A DNA stretch of 64,000 nt from Termitomyces sp. T153. Its lineage: Eukaryota > Basidiomycota > Agaricomycetes > Agaricales > Lyophyllaceae. The notes beneath the pieces were generated by a model. The model did no database searches. It was not told the DNA's origin and saw only the letters and a program-made list of their open reading frames with translations. Location: positions 372,001 through 436,000 of the forward strand of contig JACKQL020000030.1 of NCBI GenBank assembly GCA_018296165.2. Direction: 5' to 3'. This document shows, piece after piece, positions 53,131 to 64,000 of this stretch; the first letter of the stretch is position 1; every line of letters begins with the position of its first letter. A program made the translations under genes and the position numbers.

Positions 53131-54799
53131 TTGACAATAAAAGTGTTCAAGGACTCTGACAGCTCAAAAATACGAGAGTACGTAGGCAACCTCTTTGATG
53201 CTCTTTGATGTCACGTATCATTTAGTTTGTCTAAAAAGATGAGATTGCTAAGTACGGAATTGCTGCCGAATCCAGTGATGCTGTTGTTCTCCATTTCACT
53301 TACAACCGCATGCAAAAGGCACGGACACCCTAGATCTGCATCTTGCGTCAATATTACTTATGGCAGGGCTTTTGAATATAATTCATTTATTGGCACAGGT
53401 ACACTTGTATCTTGAATGCAATCAATATGTTCAGAGGCAAGACCCAAACTGATGAGCCTCGGCGCGCTGTTATCTTTCGGTGATCCAACCCCTCGCGATT
53501 GTCACCAGTCGGCCATTAGCTGTGTTATCCGATAAAAAATGGGCAAGGCATTACTCTGAACTGTTGAACAGCCCAGAGTAATTGTGACATCATCTTCAAA
53601 ACTGATGTTGCATGATCGATATGGTTTTCGTCAATTGTATCCTTTAGTTTACATTTTCACCGAGTCGTCCAGAAGGACTTTTCATCTCACTGATTGAACA
53701 ACAACATAGTCTACTTCTCTCGATTATGCTTTGAAAGTGATTTTCATGTCAATAATTCATTGATTTTCAAGAAATATCTCTAATCGTGCTCATTTTTGAA
53801 TGTAGGTTTTTCCTGATGTTGTCATTTCACAACGCATATAGTGGATGTATACAACAGTGTAACGATGCATTTGAGTGCTCAAGTGGGAAGCGACGACATG
53901 GATAAGTTGTCAGAGAATGTCCTGATCTATCTTGTCATCAAAATCCGATATGGGGCAAAGTATCGCGGGTGAGCCTTTCCCTCACTGGAGGATTTCTGTG
54001 GTCAGCTGTTCGGATGGCTGGAGGTACAAATGACGTTTTTCACAAAAGGATACGACAAATCAAGGACTTGTAGCTATAGGAGTCCGCATTGAATATTAAT
54101 ATTGAGCTTCAATGTCCTGTGACAGAAGGGCTAGGGTTCTCTTGAGATCAGGTATGTGAAATTTTCGATGTCCCTCGGTAAAAGTATTGAGAATTCTGTC
54201 ACAGAGTAGTATTAGAGACTGTGGGGTTGGAGAATGGCGATGCAAGTCATAATTCCTCGAGAATAATCACTCGACATATTATCATGGATCCATCGACAAG
54301 ATGGCGGAAGGATACACAAGTTCTAGGAACGGCGAAAGGGTCACGTGCTCGAAAGGTATGTAAATTTCAAATAATGCAAATCTCATGATCCCTACCAGGC
54401 CGACTGGTTTCACAGACATGGCGGTGGTTCGCCCAATTATACCTTTGACAGATCTTCAAACAATAAGAGACGAGTTTGCACCCGGAGCAACGTCGAAAAC
54501 TTGCAGATCGATCCCCCAGTTCACACTGAGGATTATCTTACTGAGCCAGCCATCACTTGGTATTACTGGCATCCATACCGAAGCATAACCGCATCCATAC
54601 CGGAGCATAGCCACATGGTGATGTATATTTCTGACCATGTTGAAGTCTGCTTCGGCAGAGGAGTGAAAACGAACGGCAACCGCCAGCGACGACCACTGGG
54701 CTCTGAGCCCCTCGTCTCGTATACCCTGAAAAGTGATGGTCAAGATTGCTTCTCGTCTTAAGTGTCGTAAGACTGGTCTATAGATTGAATGCCTCCTGA
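53131..54799. other. No gene recognised
   Basis: Short open frames without family motifs. A small frame near 53,900 (MDKLSENVLIYLVIKIRYG) has an F-box-like beginning but nothing follows. Confidence 0.35.
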
Positions 54800-56560
54800 A
54801 ATCACCCAAAATCGGGCCGAGGTATCAAATACGTGATTTGACTTGTACTTCGTGAAAGCTGTTCAGATGGGTAGGATATTGCAACGCAAGGCATAAATGA
54901 TACACGAAGCCCCTTTGGTGACTTCAGTCGAGTACACCGGTAGAAAACCCGAAGAATGAACGATGCCGTTCTTGGGTGCGTCGCTCGGTCCCACAAATCG
55001 AGTAGATCGGTAGGTAGATTGTTGGAGGTACCAATGAGCATCGCAGATATGGAATGTTTTCCTTTGAAAGTGATTTATACAAATTCGGGCTCGGGCGCAT
55101 ATTATTGCCAAGATGTGCCACCATGTACACTCTTCTGGATCATCTTGAAGAGGCTTTCAGCAAGCGGAGGTCTCATTCCTCGACATTAGGAATAAGGGAA
55201 GTGCAAAGAGCTGCGAGCGCTTGATATACATTGATATTGATGACACGCGATGAAACTTTTTCATAGCCTTGACCCTGAGCGATCCACGAGCCGAATCCAC
55301 ATTATGACAACTCATTCTAATAATCATAATCCTTTTGTCGAAATAACGATGAGATTATGAGTTTCAAGAAGAAAGGAAGCAATAAGGCCTTCATTAAATA
55401 GGAGAATCCCCCGTGAAGGAAAACTACAAAGCGACGATCATCTGGGGGAAAATCATGATAGAGAAAGTTCACCCAGTTCCATAAGTTGTTCCAGTGGGTT
55501 AGGATGGTATCTTCGAGAACGCCGTAGCTGGCCCTTTCCGCCATTATGTAAATACCTATAAGTGAATGTACGACGGTCTCAACGCTCTGAGAGGGAATTG
55601 ACGGTGGAATGGGCCGTTAAATTTGTCTAATGTGCAAATCAAAGATGGAGGGACCAATGTTCGATTATTTATAGACCTAAGAAGGGTTCGATATAGGTAT
55701 TTGGTTGTCTCAGCGCATCGTTCAATGGGGCTCATGATGGTATCTTGAACAGAAATAATCACTGAGGCAAAGCTCACCTCAAGTTTTCGACATAGTGCTG
55801 GCCAAGAAAGTCGTTGTGGATCCGAACGGTCGTGGTGCAGTGCAAGTGCAGGTCGGTCTACAGAGCCATTTGAAGCTTGCATTCAGAATGCCATCGGAAA
55901 CGCGATCTGAAAGATATTGTCAGCTTGGTTTGACCGTGGACTGTGGAAATAGGAGTGGTAGGATAGTAGACTCACATAGGTATCCCATAACAAGGAGACT
56001 GTGGCTCAATTAGTTGCGACATATCGGCAAAGCCATTGGGATCATGACATGCGGCCGGAGCGTATATTTCTCAATATTTTTTGTCTTTCTGCAAACCAAC
56101 AGTAATACGCAACCTCCCCATGCATACCCATCTGAATTGGTTCAAAATCGACATGAAATTTGTAAGAACCAAAGTGCGTCGAGAAGACCGTAGATAGACA
56201 TGCGAAGGCAGTGAATTAAGGGCTCTTGGGATCGGAGTATAGTAAGGATAGATCATGAGACAGGTCAGTCATCATCCATGTCCACAGGGGAGGCCACTTG
56301 GAATGAAGACTCTGAGAATAATGCACTCTGAGTCCTTGCAGTCTTGGATCCTCTGGAAATAAGTACATGAAGAAAGTCTCAATCATGCGATACCAAAATG
56401 GGCCGTGTCTTCCCATTAATGACTGTCTTGTGTACAAATCGGGAACGCGCGTATGATGCGCCCGTGAGGGGCGTACCTCCAAAACGAAACACAGAAGATT
56501 TTCTAGACAGAATTCAACGCGTCTTTTAATAAAACGTCGCACGTGAGGCAAACGACAATA
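54800..56560 (-). other. Possible remnant of a MYND-type protein gene
   Basis: Several minus-strand frames in a row contain tryptophan-rich segments: MIETFFMYLFPEDPRLQGLR, SKWPPLWTWMM and, further down (55,544-55,317), VLEDTILTHWNNLWNWVNFL. The pattern 'F-x-x-Y-L-x-P...W-P-x-L-W-x-W' recalls a large family of uncharacterised mushroom proteins that often end in a MYND zinc finger. No MYND cysteines were found and the frames are broken, so this is a weak suggestion of a decayed gene. Confidence 0.2.
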
Positions 56561-56958
56561 TTAATGGTGAAGAAATGGTGAAGAAAATGAAATTCAGACT
56601 GAGGAGAAAATTCGAGTCGTAAATGCTACTCAATGCCTCGAGATGCATGGTATGTGCTTTGTTTCGGACCGTAGTGGATAGCTAGCTCAGACTTCGGATG
56701 TCACCGGAGATGAGCTAAAGAGGAGGGACCGCGATAGTTAACGATCCTCATCAGTATACGTCGACAAGATTTTTACAGGAGCAGTTGTCAGGGAGTCCAA
56801 GGCGGCACAGTCCGTGTTGAGGCGGTTGGTGTCCCAGAGCCTGTTGAGGGAAGTACAAATTTAGCAATGATAGATTTGACACGGTCGCGGGTGGTTTGGA
56901 GAATTTGAATTACATAATCATCCATGTCAATAACTAATCCTTTTTCTACAACCCGACC
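56561..56958. other. Intergenic, no gene seen
   Basis: No motif seen. It includes the presumed promoter of the small gene that starts at 56,959. Confidence 0.4.
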
Positions 56959-57201
56959 ATGTCATCAACTTTCTACCAACGCTTGCCCACCTCCGACGAG
57001 TCGGTGAACCCACCTACGCGCGAGCACGAACTAGAAGATGCGCGCCCTCGTCCGCCAACGTTTCCAGTCGATCCGCGCTTTGAACGACCAACCCCCTCGC
57101 CATGGGCCCGTGCAGCGCTCTTGATCTTCACTGCGTTTCTTTTTTGGCTAGCCTTCCGTGTTGGAAGGTCTCATGCGGGCTGGGCTGGGATTATTGAGTG
57201 A
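56959..57201 (+). CDS. Small tail-anchored membrane protein, unknown function
   Basis: An 80-codon open frame with a hydrophilic, proline- and acid-rich first half (YQRLPTSDESVNPPTREHEL) and one strongly hydrophobic segment near the C-terminus (ARAALLIFTAFLFWLAFRVG), followed by a short tail. The layout fits a single-pass tail-anchored protein with a cytosolic N-terminus. Codon use is CpG-rich and unlike the transposon blocks. No family is recognised and no intron is needed. A pyrimidine-rich leader (cctttttctacaacccgacc) sits just before the ATG. It may be real, but comparison with relatives is required. Confidence 0.55.
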   Translation: MSSTFYQRLPTSDESVNPPTREHELEDARPRPPTFPVDPRFERPTPSPWARAALLIFTAFLFWLAFRVGRSHAGWAGIIE

Positions 57202-59794
57202 TCTAATTTCCGAGGGGTTGAATTCTCTGTATATAGTAAGTTTCTACTTTGTTGTTCGAGCAAACTTGACCGACTTCACAGTCTGATGACAGCCAACGAC
57301 GTTTTATTTCTTACTTATACCGTGGAACGTGTACCATATAATATAAATCTGAAAGAGATCCGATACACTTCGTGTGATTTTTCGACTTCCACGTTTCCAT
57401 TCTCCAGTTTACGACGTGCGTTTACCTTCTTAAACATGTCTTTTTCAATGTGAGTTTGTGCCCTCTACTTGCCGTGTATTAGGGTTTCATATTGCTATCT
57501 CGCTGAATCTTCCGTTTTGTCTCTTGGCTTTTCAATTGAGCCTGACCCTACTGAACTATCCGCATTTGTATTCAGTCATTGACTACTACAGCACTTGGGC
57601 AACGTTCTGTGTATGTCCATGAGCCTACAAACTTGCGCATAAGTTTTCGATGATGCCTGAGTGAGTCTTTGTTCGCACTAGCTGTCATCCAGCTTGACCG
57701 TCTCTCTTCTTTGAGCTTGTGTCTATCGCTCACTTAGCTGTAGCTAGCAGTTTGAAGTAAAAATTATCCCCATTGGCAGAAGCTGTTCGAGCTACAGCGA
57801 CGATCGACTCGGATCGATTAGTCAAGTTGCGAGGTGGGAGATTTCGAAGTATCAAGCGCAATGTTATGTTCAACTCAGTTTCAACTCTGAATATATCTCA
57901 GAGCTGTCTTAAAGAAGGCGCGGACTGTTTGATTTCTCTAGACGAGCAGAATTCTGCCTCTGGGCTGTGACATTCATGGTGGACCACTCTGCTTATCCCC
58001 CACGCCTGACCATCAGACACCGCTACATATCTCCGTTCAACGAGGGCGCATGCGCATATGTTCCCGATGTAGAATCCCTGTGCTAACTCTGAAACCGCCG
58101 GGTTCGCATCTCCCTTGAAGATCCTTTCAGCCGGAGAAAGATTAAAGCTGAAAAAAGCAGCGCAGGCGCGTGAGATGAAGAGGGAGGTCTACCAGGGCAG
58201 AATTTTGTAGTGGATTCGGTCTGGCCATGTTCTGTAATTCTGATCGTTCGTCTCACATATCACGCGCGCCTGTAGGTCTTTCAACATGATATGTGATGAA
58301 AAGAAGAATCCCTAAAGGCCAAAGGTGAAAGACTACATAATCTTTACCATCAACGAGCGCTTGTGGGTAACAAGTAAACGGCTTTTTGTTTGAGTAACGG
58401 TACACTTGACGCGCCCTATGTTTAGGTCTATGTAGGTCCCCCTTGATGCGTACTTCTTTTGAAATTCAGTACTCAGTAAGTATATAGAAATGCTGCAAAT
58501 TTTTGCATGCAGACCTCCGTTGCTGAGGTCAAGCTGGATTTGAAATGCCTACTACGAATTGGAATTGTTCGAACAATCACGATCTTCGAGATCATCTCAA
58601 TGGTACGCTCTTCTCCATCTTTTGATCATTCACTGAAGAGTTACCTCTCGATCTTTTAGATATGTATATATATCTGCCTGACTGCGATATCAATCATAAT
58701 GAGCCTGATTGCTCGCCAAGATTCCATAATTGTGCTGAGCTTAGAACAGTGCTAGCAGTGAATAATGAGGATCTTAAGGACCGTATCTGCAAAGCCACCG
58801 CGTGAACTGTAAGAAACCTCTCCATCGGCCAACCAGATAGACTGAGACGAATGAAAAAACCCCATTATGGACATGCGAGCAGAAAGACTTGTTGGAGGAG
58901 ATATTTGGTACGCCTCAAGCTGAGATGCAAGAGAGTTTCGTGATCTATCGATTGACTGTTAGACGCGGCGTTGTAGATATTCAAATGAAAGAAAGTGAGG
59001 ACGAAGAAGATCTTAGAGATAACGAAGGGGAGTACGAAGGTAAGTAGAAGCAGTCGAAAACGAGGAAGAGGTACAGCAAGAGAATGAACACAATAGGAAG
59101 AGAACCACTGACATCTCCTTAGGATACGAGCAAGTTTCAGAAGATATGACTGTGTTGACCAGCGATGGCAAGGGGTGAGAGCGAGAAGATCTGCTATCTC
59201 CTTTCAACTTCAATATATATAACTCATTCCGGGACAAATCCAGATAAAGCAGCGGGAGATGCTCGAAGGATGATACTAAGTAACAAGTCTCGAGAGCAGT
59301 ATAATTAGTAGGTGACATTGGGTGACGGTATAAAAGGGTGTGTACTAAATACTTGGTTTCGTTATGATTGGATGAGCGATTCTGTGTTTCAGCTGGCCTC
59401 ATCAAGTTCTTGCCGAATCCATTCAGCAGAGGCGACTCGGCAAAGTGTGTGGCGAGGCTCTTAATTTAATCCCTTGTTACGAGGTCGGTTCTCCGGACGG
59501 GCACTTACTTCTACGAGGACAGAATCCGTCAACACCCCCCTTCCGCGTAGGTGGAGAATGAGCCGGCTGGCGCTTCCTGCTGATGAAGTCGGCCCAAAAA
59601 CTTTCTGATTGTTGGAATGTTCAACTACTGGAAGTAAACTGGGTTTCTGCAATGTGTGTAATCGAGATTCAGTTCCCTCAATATGAAGGTTTGATGCTTT
59701 CTTTCGAGTCAACTGTTCGCTCATTCAATATTGTTCAGCAACCCTTCCTTCTTTTCCCTTTTCATCCACCATAATATATACTCTAGTCTCACAA
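57202..59794. other. No gene recognised
   Basis: About 2.6 kb with several stretches that look like introns and untranslated sequence but no motif on either strand. The frame at 59,405-59,013 (minus) and that at 57,773-57,970 (plus) are unremarkable. The last 100 bp resemble 63,700-63,800, upstream of the paralogous copy. Confidence 0.35.
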
Positions 59795-60205
59795 ATGCAT
59801 AACACTATGTTCACATCGGCTCTCCTTATCCTTCTTTGTTCCCCGAAGTTCTTGTCTGCTCTCAATACTATTTTGCCTCCGCATATAACCGGCGCAGCGA
59901 CCATCCTCATCTTCACTGTGTGCTTTTTACACGGCGCTAGATACCGCGTTCGACCAAAATTGACCATTCTACAACTTGGTGACTCATTGCAGAATGTCGT
60001 CGAAGAATTCATGGAGATCAAAGACAGTTGCGAGCCGGAATCTGGAAAAATCGGAAAAACGCTCAGGGAGTCAGTTGTATCCCTACTACCATCACTTGCA
60101 TTATTAAAAGTCTGTATTTACAGTTTTAAGAGGTTGGTTACTAGATTTTTGCAAGGAGACTGTAGCCATGCCTTCGCTCTGGAAAGAAATTCTCTTTATC
60201 TGTAG
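59795..60205 (+). CDS. Small two-span membrane or secreted protein, copy 1
   Basis: The frame starts MHNTMFTSALLILLCSPKFL, a signal-like hydrophobic segment, then PPHITGAATILIFTVCFLHG, a second hydrophobic segment, and KLTILQLGDSLQNVVEEFME, a helical stretch. A diverged copy with the same order (SALNTILPPHITG against PALNALLSLHISS; ATILIF identical) begins at 63,804. The end of the frame after about residue 95 may instead be intronic (gtatccctac to atttacag at about 60,078-60,124). Function unknown. Conservation between the two copies argues that the first exon is real. Confidence 0.5.
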   Translation: MHNTMFTSALLILLCSPKFLSALNTILPPHITGAATILIFTVCFLHGARYRVRPKLTILQLGDSLQNVVEEFMEIKDSCEPESGKIGKTLRESVVSLLPSLALLKVCIYSFKRLVTRFLQGDCSHAFALERNSLYL

Positions 60206-63013
60206 TGAACACAGCGTCCGTGTCTTTTGGTTTATGTTGGAGATTGACAAGCTGCACACGGAGAGTTTTCTGTGGTCCCCCGCACAATCTGAACAGGGGC
60301 ACAAAGGGCAAAGGTACGAGCAGAGAAACGACGGTATTGGGCTTGACAATCTGTTGGTTGGCGCTACAGACTGATTTGAGCGACATTAATAAACGATCAT
60401 TTAGTTTTTTGTATAGCATTGGAGAACACGATCAAAGTAGCACTTGTAGATGACGCATTTATTGACGTGTTGTTTTTTTTGATGGAATGTCCTTACATAA
60501 TGCTGTGCAGTAACTTTGCGGTTGCCCCTCGCATCATTATTCTTCAAGGTATACTTTTCTATATGTGTCTCAACACAGAGGAGTGGCGACTGTCCTGTGT
60601 ATCACAGAATCGGCGGACTTTTTTCCCCATTAACGCGCTCAACGCACAGTGTCGTGGTACACGACATATCAGGGGACTATATATACGAGAGCCATGAGAT
60701 GCCCCACCGAATGAGTGAGCTTTGCCGTTTCAGGTTGCACTTCCCTGTTACAGGCCATCATGTTGTTGCCCAGTGAATCATAGGTGTTTTGTGGCTATAA
60801 GTGCCGCCCACTTTGCGGGAGACAGGAGATCGAGAAAGACAGTCGTGCACCTAACCAAGAGTGAGTGAAGTAAAGGGAAGGGTTTCGCGAGGGTAAAGAC
60901 TGGTGCTGATATTAGGAAGAGATAGATTTGTAAAGCAAGGTAAGGTTATCTGGCAGTCTCGCGGCGCTGACCAGAAGTATGACGGTGCATTGGTCCGCCT
61001 GAGGGTGCTGGGGAGGCTCGAGGAGCTGGAGTCGTTTCATGGAGAGGGGTATCGAGGCATCGAAGCAGGATAGACGCAAGGACATCGACTCAACTTTGCG
61101 CCAGAGGTTCAAGTGTTATTTGAACTGGTAAGACACGTCAGAAGCCAACTGTCTAGCAGCCGAGATGCTAATTGAGAGGGCGCTCCATATATACGAAAGT
61201 TGGGAGCAGCTTGTTATGCCTTTTGACCACCCGTAGTCTGCCCGCTTTGCACCGTTACGCCTTTCTGCCTGATATGGGAGAAGCTGGGCCACCGGCCCGT
61301 GTATGCCCCTGTCCAGAAAATATTGACTCGTGTAGGTTATACAGTGTTTCCATCGTTCCCTGGCTGTCACTGCTGATGACAACGGCAGAGAGCCATCGAC
61401 TTGTTACCAAGTGCAGATCGAGCACCATGTCTACCACCTCCGCTTCTTTGACCGTATGCTGTGACTTTGGGCCCAGGTGGTAGTTTGGCGTCATTTCTTT
61501 GCGACCGTGGCTGGACAGCACTGCCGATGCGCCAATGCCGTCTTCAAAGCTTGGGCCATCGCAAGACTGAGAGGAGCCTTAGCAAGAGCTAGCGTGGCAT
61601 CCTCAGTGGTTACCTCAATGTGAATTGAGAAGGATAGGGAATAGTTGGCCCTGTGCTGGACCGGATCGCGGTCTCGATTTGGGAGAGTTTGACGCCAGTA
61701 ACATGAAAAAGCTGGTGGAGTGGGGAACGATGCCTGGCGATTACTGTCTGGCAGCTCTGTGAGTGTGAGCAGGAGAGTAAGCGAGTGGGAGCTAGTTGGG
61801 GAGGGAATATACACTCCCGCTCAAAAGAGCACCTGGTGAAAAAGCAGATCCACCGAAGGAAGGTTGGCGTAGAGGTCCATCACGTCGCGTGCTGTGGTGT
61901 TGAGTTGAGGGCGCCTCCGGTCAGTTTTTCGACCCGCCTCTAAGAGGAGATGAACTTATTAGTGACAGCAACCGATCCGAGTCTCTTCTTCTCAGAGGGA
62001 AAATCATGGACGCGGTGAGTTTGTGGACTACCCACTGCAAGCTTATTGATGACTTTATTTGCCCGATTTAGCACCCTATCAAGTCATCGATCACAGGTCC
62101 TGGTAATTCCTGCGTACCATATCTATTCCAACAACGTTACTGTGAGTATTTGATCTCATTGGTCCGAGCAATATGGCGGATGAACATCTTCTCCAGGAAA
62201 GATAAAGCCTCCATACATAATCATGGTACCCGACGTTACCACCCTGCCCACCCGAGTCCATCTTTGGATCATGCGCCTGAAGCACACATTGCTGTGATAG
62301 ACTAAAGTATCTCGCATACCTGATTGAACATGTACGCAATCACATTCGGATTTTGTGCAACCCTTGGGTCTTTGCACAACTGTCATTACAGAATTCAAAG
62401 ATGCGGTACATCGAGATGTCGGGAGCATTGCCGGACAGGTCTTTTGATGACAACGAGGCAGCGGAGTGGGAGGGGAAGACGTTGGCAATGTGTTGGGTCG
62501 TTTGGCCAGGAAAGGTTACGGCTGAGGGAGTAGAAGAAGGGGTAAGGGGAGGCGCTTCAGCTAGTGGGACAAGATGTTGTGACAGGGACACGATTGCAAG
62601 ATCAGACCATCACAGTTCTCAAGGATCTTTTCTTGAATATATCCACGTGCGATGCAGTCACCATCGATTCTGTCTCTACCACTAACAGAACGCAGAAACC
62701 ATTGAATGAAAACTGCCGTCCATATGCGATATTTGGTTAGGGATGCGTGTTCGAAGAAGTTTGATGTCAGATGAGTACTACTGCTTAGCTCTGGGTATGA
62801 GGATGGATTCGGATCGGAGATCTCGGGAGGTTCCAATTTAGTAATTATAAACAGAAGCACGACCGCCCATTGTCTTACGGGACTTTCCATCGACATAAAT
62901 AACCCCCTAATTAAGTACCATCAAGAAGCACGAAGTGTCGTCCCTTAGTTGCTTAGGTGCCATAACTAGAGATTTGATATTGTTTACAACATATAATAGG
63001 CTGTGCGAGGTTG
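60206..63013. other. No gene recognised
   Basis: Short frames only. The minus-strand frames at 62,591-62,340 and 62,339-62,091 could be exons of one gene (FEFCNDSCAKTQGLHKIRM and VLQAHDPKMDSGGQGGNVGY), but I know no family for them and could not join them by canonical splice sites. Confidence 0.3.
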
Positions 63014-63070
63014 GTTGTGCGTCCGTCTTAAATTGGGTCACGCTGACCCAATTTGGGAAGGACACGCAAC
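63014..63070. repeat. Inverted repeat able to form a hairpin
   Basis: A perfect 11-bp stem, AAATTGGGTCA (63,030-63,040) against TGACCCAATTT (63,044-63,054), is separated by cgc. Longer imperfect arms (gttgtgcgtccgtct and ggaaggacacgcaac) extend it. It may be a miniature element, a paired end of a transposon or a terminator-like structure. Confidence 0.6.
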
Positions 63071-63803
63071 TTATCGCTCTCAGAGCAATCAGGCCAGAAG
63101 CTGCCAAGAACTTTCACTGAATGAGTTGTGGATAAGCATGTGCATGAGGGCCAGCCACAGCTTGATCTAAGTGCTATCAAGATCTCCTGTCACCGGGTTC
63201 ATTTTTAATAGTCTTGTCAAGTTTGTCAAGTTATTAGAGTGTATTTGCCACACTTTTCACTACTTTGAGTGCAAGCACCCCGACTTGGCGTTATGTGAGA
63301 ATACTGATTCAAGTCTCTTTGATCAATAACTGTGTGTATGGAAACTTTCTCTGCATGATCCGGATGTGCTCCCCATCTTTACATTCAGTGCTGTTATAGA
63401 GAAAAGAATGTTGGGCCCTTCACACTTGTACATATGTCTTGGACATGACGGATACTATTCTTTCTTTCCCTTGCATTAGTAACTTGATTTCTGCATCCCT
63501 ATACCGTCTTTGTGTTTATCAATCGATAGCAATAATAATAACTGAGCATAGGCCTGGTGGAAAAGTCTGCCTGAAGTGGTCAATACTACTGCGATTGCTA
63601 CGTTCTTATGCATATTTATGTAATAGTGCCTTCTCATCTCTTGGTAGGGATCACGCAAATCCTGATTCGAGTGGAATTTTTTGGTGAGAAACTAGAGAGC
63701 ATTGTCCGAGTATAAAGGCTAACGTACTGATGTAAATCAATGAACAAATCTCTTCCTTCTACTTTACCCATCTACCCCGCTTTGTAATACTGATATCACA
63801 AAC

Positions 63804-64000
63804 ATGCACATATTTGCCTTATCCCTCCACATCGTTGATTCCTCTCCAGATGTCTTTCCCGCTTTAAATGCCCTCCTGTCTCTACATATATCCAGCATGG
63901 CAACTATTCTCATCTTCTCCATGTACTTCTTGTATCAGATTAGATGATTGATCGACCAAATTGATGTTCTGTGCCTTGGCAGTTCCTTCATCAAAGCATA
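63804..64000 (+). pseudogene. Copy 2 of the small two-span protein gene, with early stop
   Basis: It starts MHIFALSLHIVDSSPDVFPA and continues LNALLSLHISSMATILIFSM, aligning with the gene at 59,795. An in-frame TGA at 63,945-63,947 stands within the segment where copy 1 has YRVRPKL, and the similarity resumes after it (LIDQIDVLCLGSS against KLTILQLGDS). The window ends before the rest. Unless the stop is spliced out, this copy is a pseudogene. Confidence 0.5.

Overview
The window looks like nuclear DNA of a mushroom-forming basidiomycete (Agaricomycetes). The genes have many short GT-AG introns of about 45-70 bp. The transposable elements (chromodomain Ty3/gypsy, Ty1/copia, a LINE with RNase H, a Plavaka-type transposase) match types I know from that class. 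Species cannot be told from the sequence.

Positions 1-31,067 are a transposon graveyard, poor in CpG by eye and full of stops and frameshifts. Its core is one minus-strand Ty1/copia element (4,262-22,981) whose two LTRs are still flanked by the same 5-bp duplication, CCTCC. Four insertions sit inside it: a LINE (about 6,095-11,517), the 3' part of another LTR element (about 12,505-13,912, itself carrying a 214-bp solo LTR), a complete 6.1-kb chromodomain gypsy element (14,217-20,316), and a young, CpG-rich 1,142-bp solo LTR (21,136-22,277). To the left lie two gypsy fragments. To the right are an eroded copy of the 1.1-kb LTR split by another solo LTR, a fragment resembling a mitochondrial LAGLIDADG endonuclease, a further LTR, and a plus-strand copia 5' half that stops 80 bp from the first host gene.

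Positions 31,147-36,482 hold three host genes on the minus strand: a short-chain dehydrogenase, a cytochrome P450 and a small multi-pass membrane protein. The P450 seems to use GC-AG introns and the dehydrogenase an 8-nt microexon. A second CpG-poor block (about 37,340-43,900) has LTR-like DNA, a dead Plavaka-type transposase and a gypsy RT scrap.

From 43,900 CpG returns. There is a U2 snRNA gene on the minus strand (44,434-44,622), a TMEM184/organic solute transporter alpha-family gene (46,362-48,813, plus) and a PMP20-type peroxiredoxin (49,007-49,820, minus). The last 14 kb are gene-poor: an isolated exon pair resembling the N-terminal domain of a MAPKKK (51,026-51,388), a dispersed repeat shared with 37,030-37,330, an 80-residue tail-anchored protein (56,959-57,201), and two paralogous small membrane-protein genes at 59,795 and 63,804, the second with an early stop. 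I found no CRISPR array, tRNA or rRNA gene, and nothing I could call a new biological system. The best-supported unusual items are the nested stack, the young/old LTR pair that records CpG erosion, the U2 gene, the mitochondrial-like fragment and the unusual splicing.
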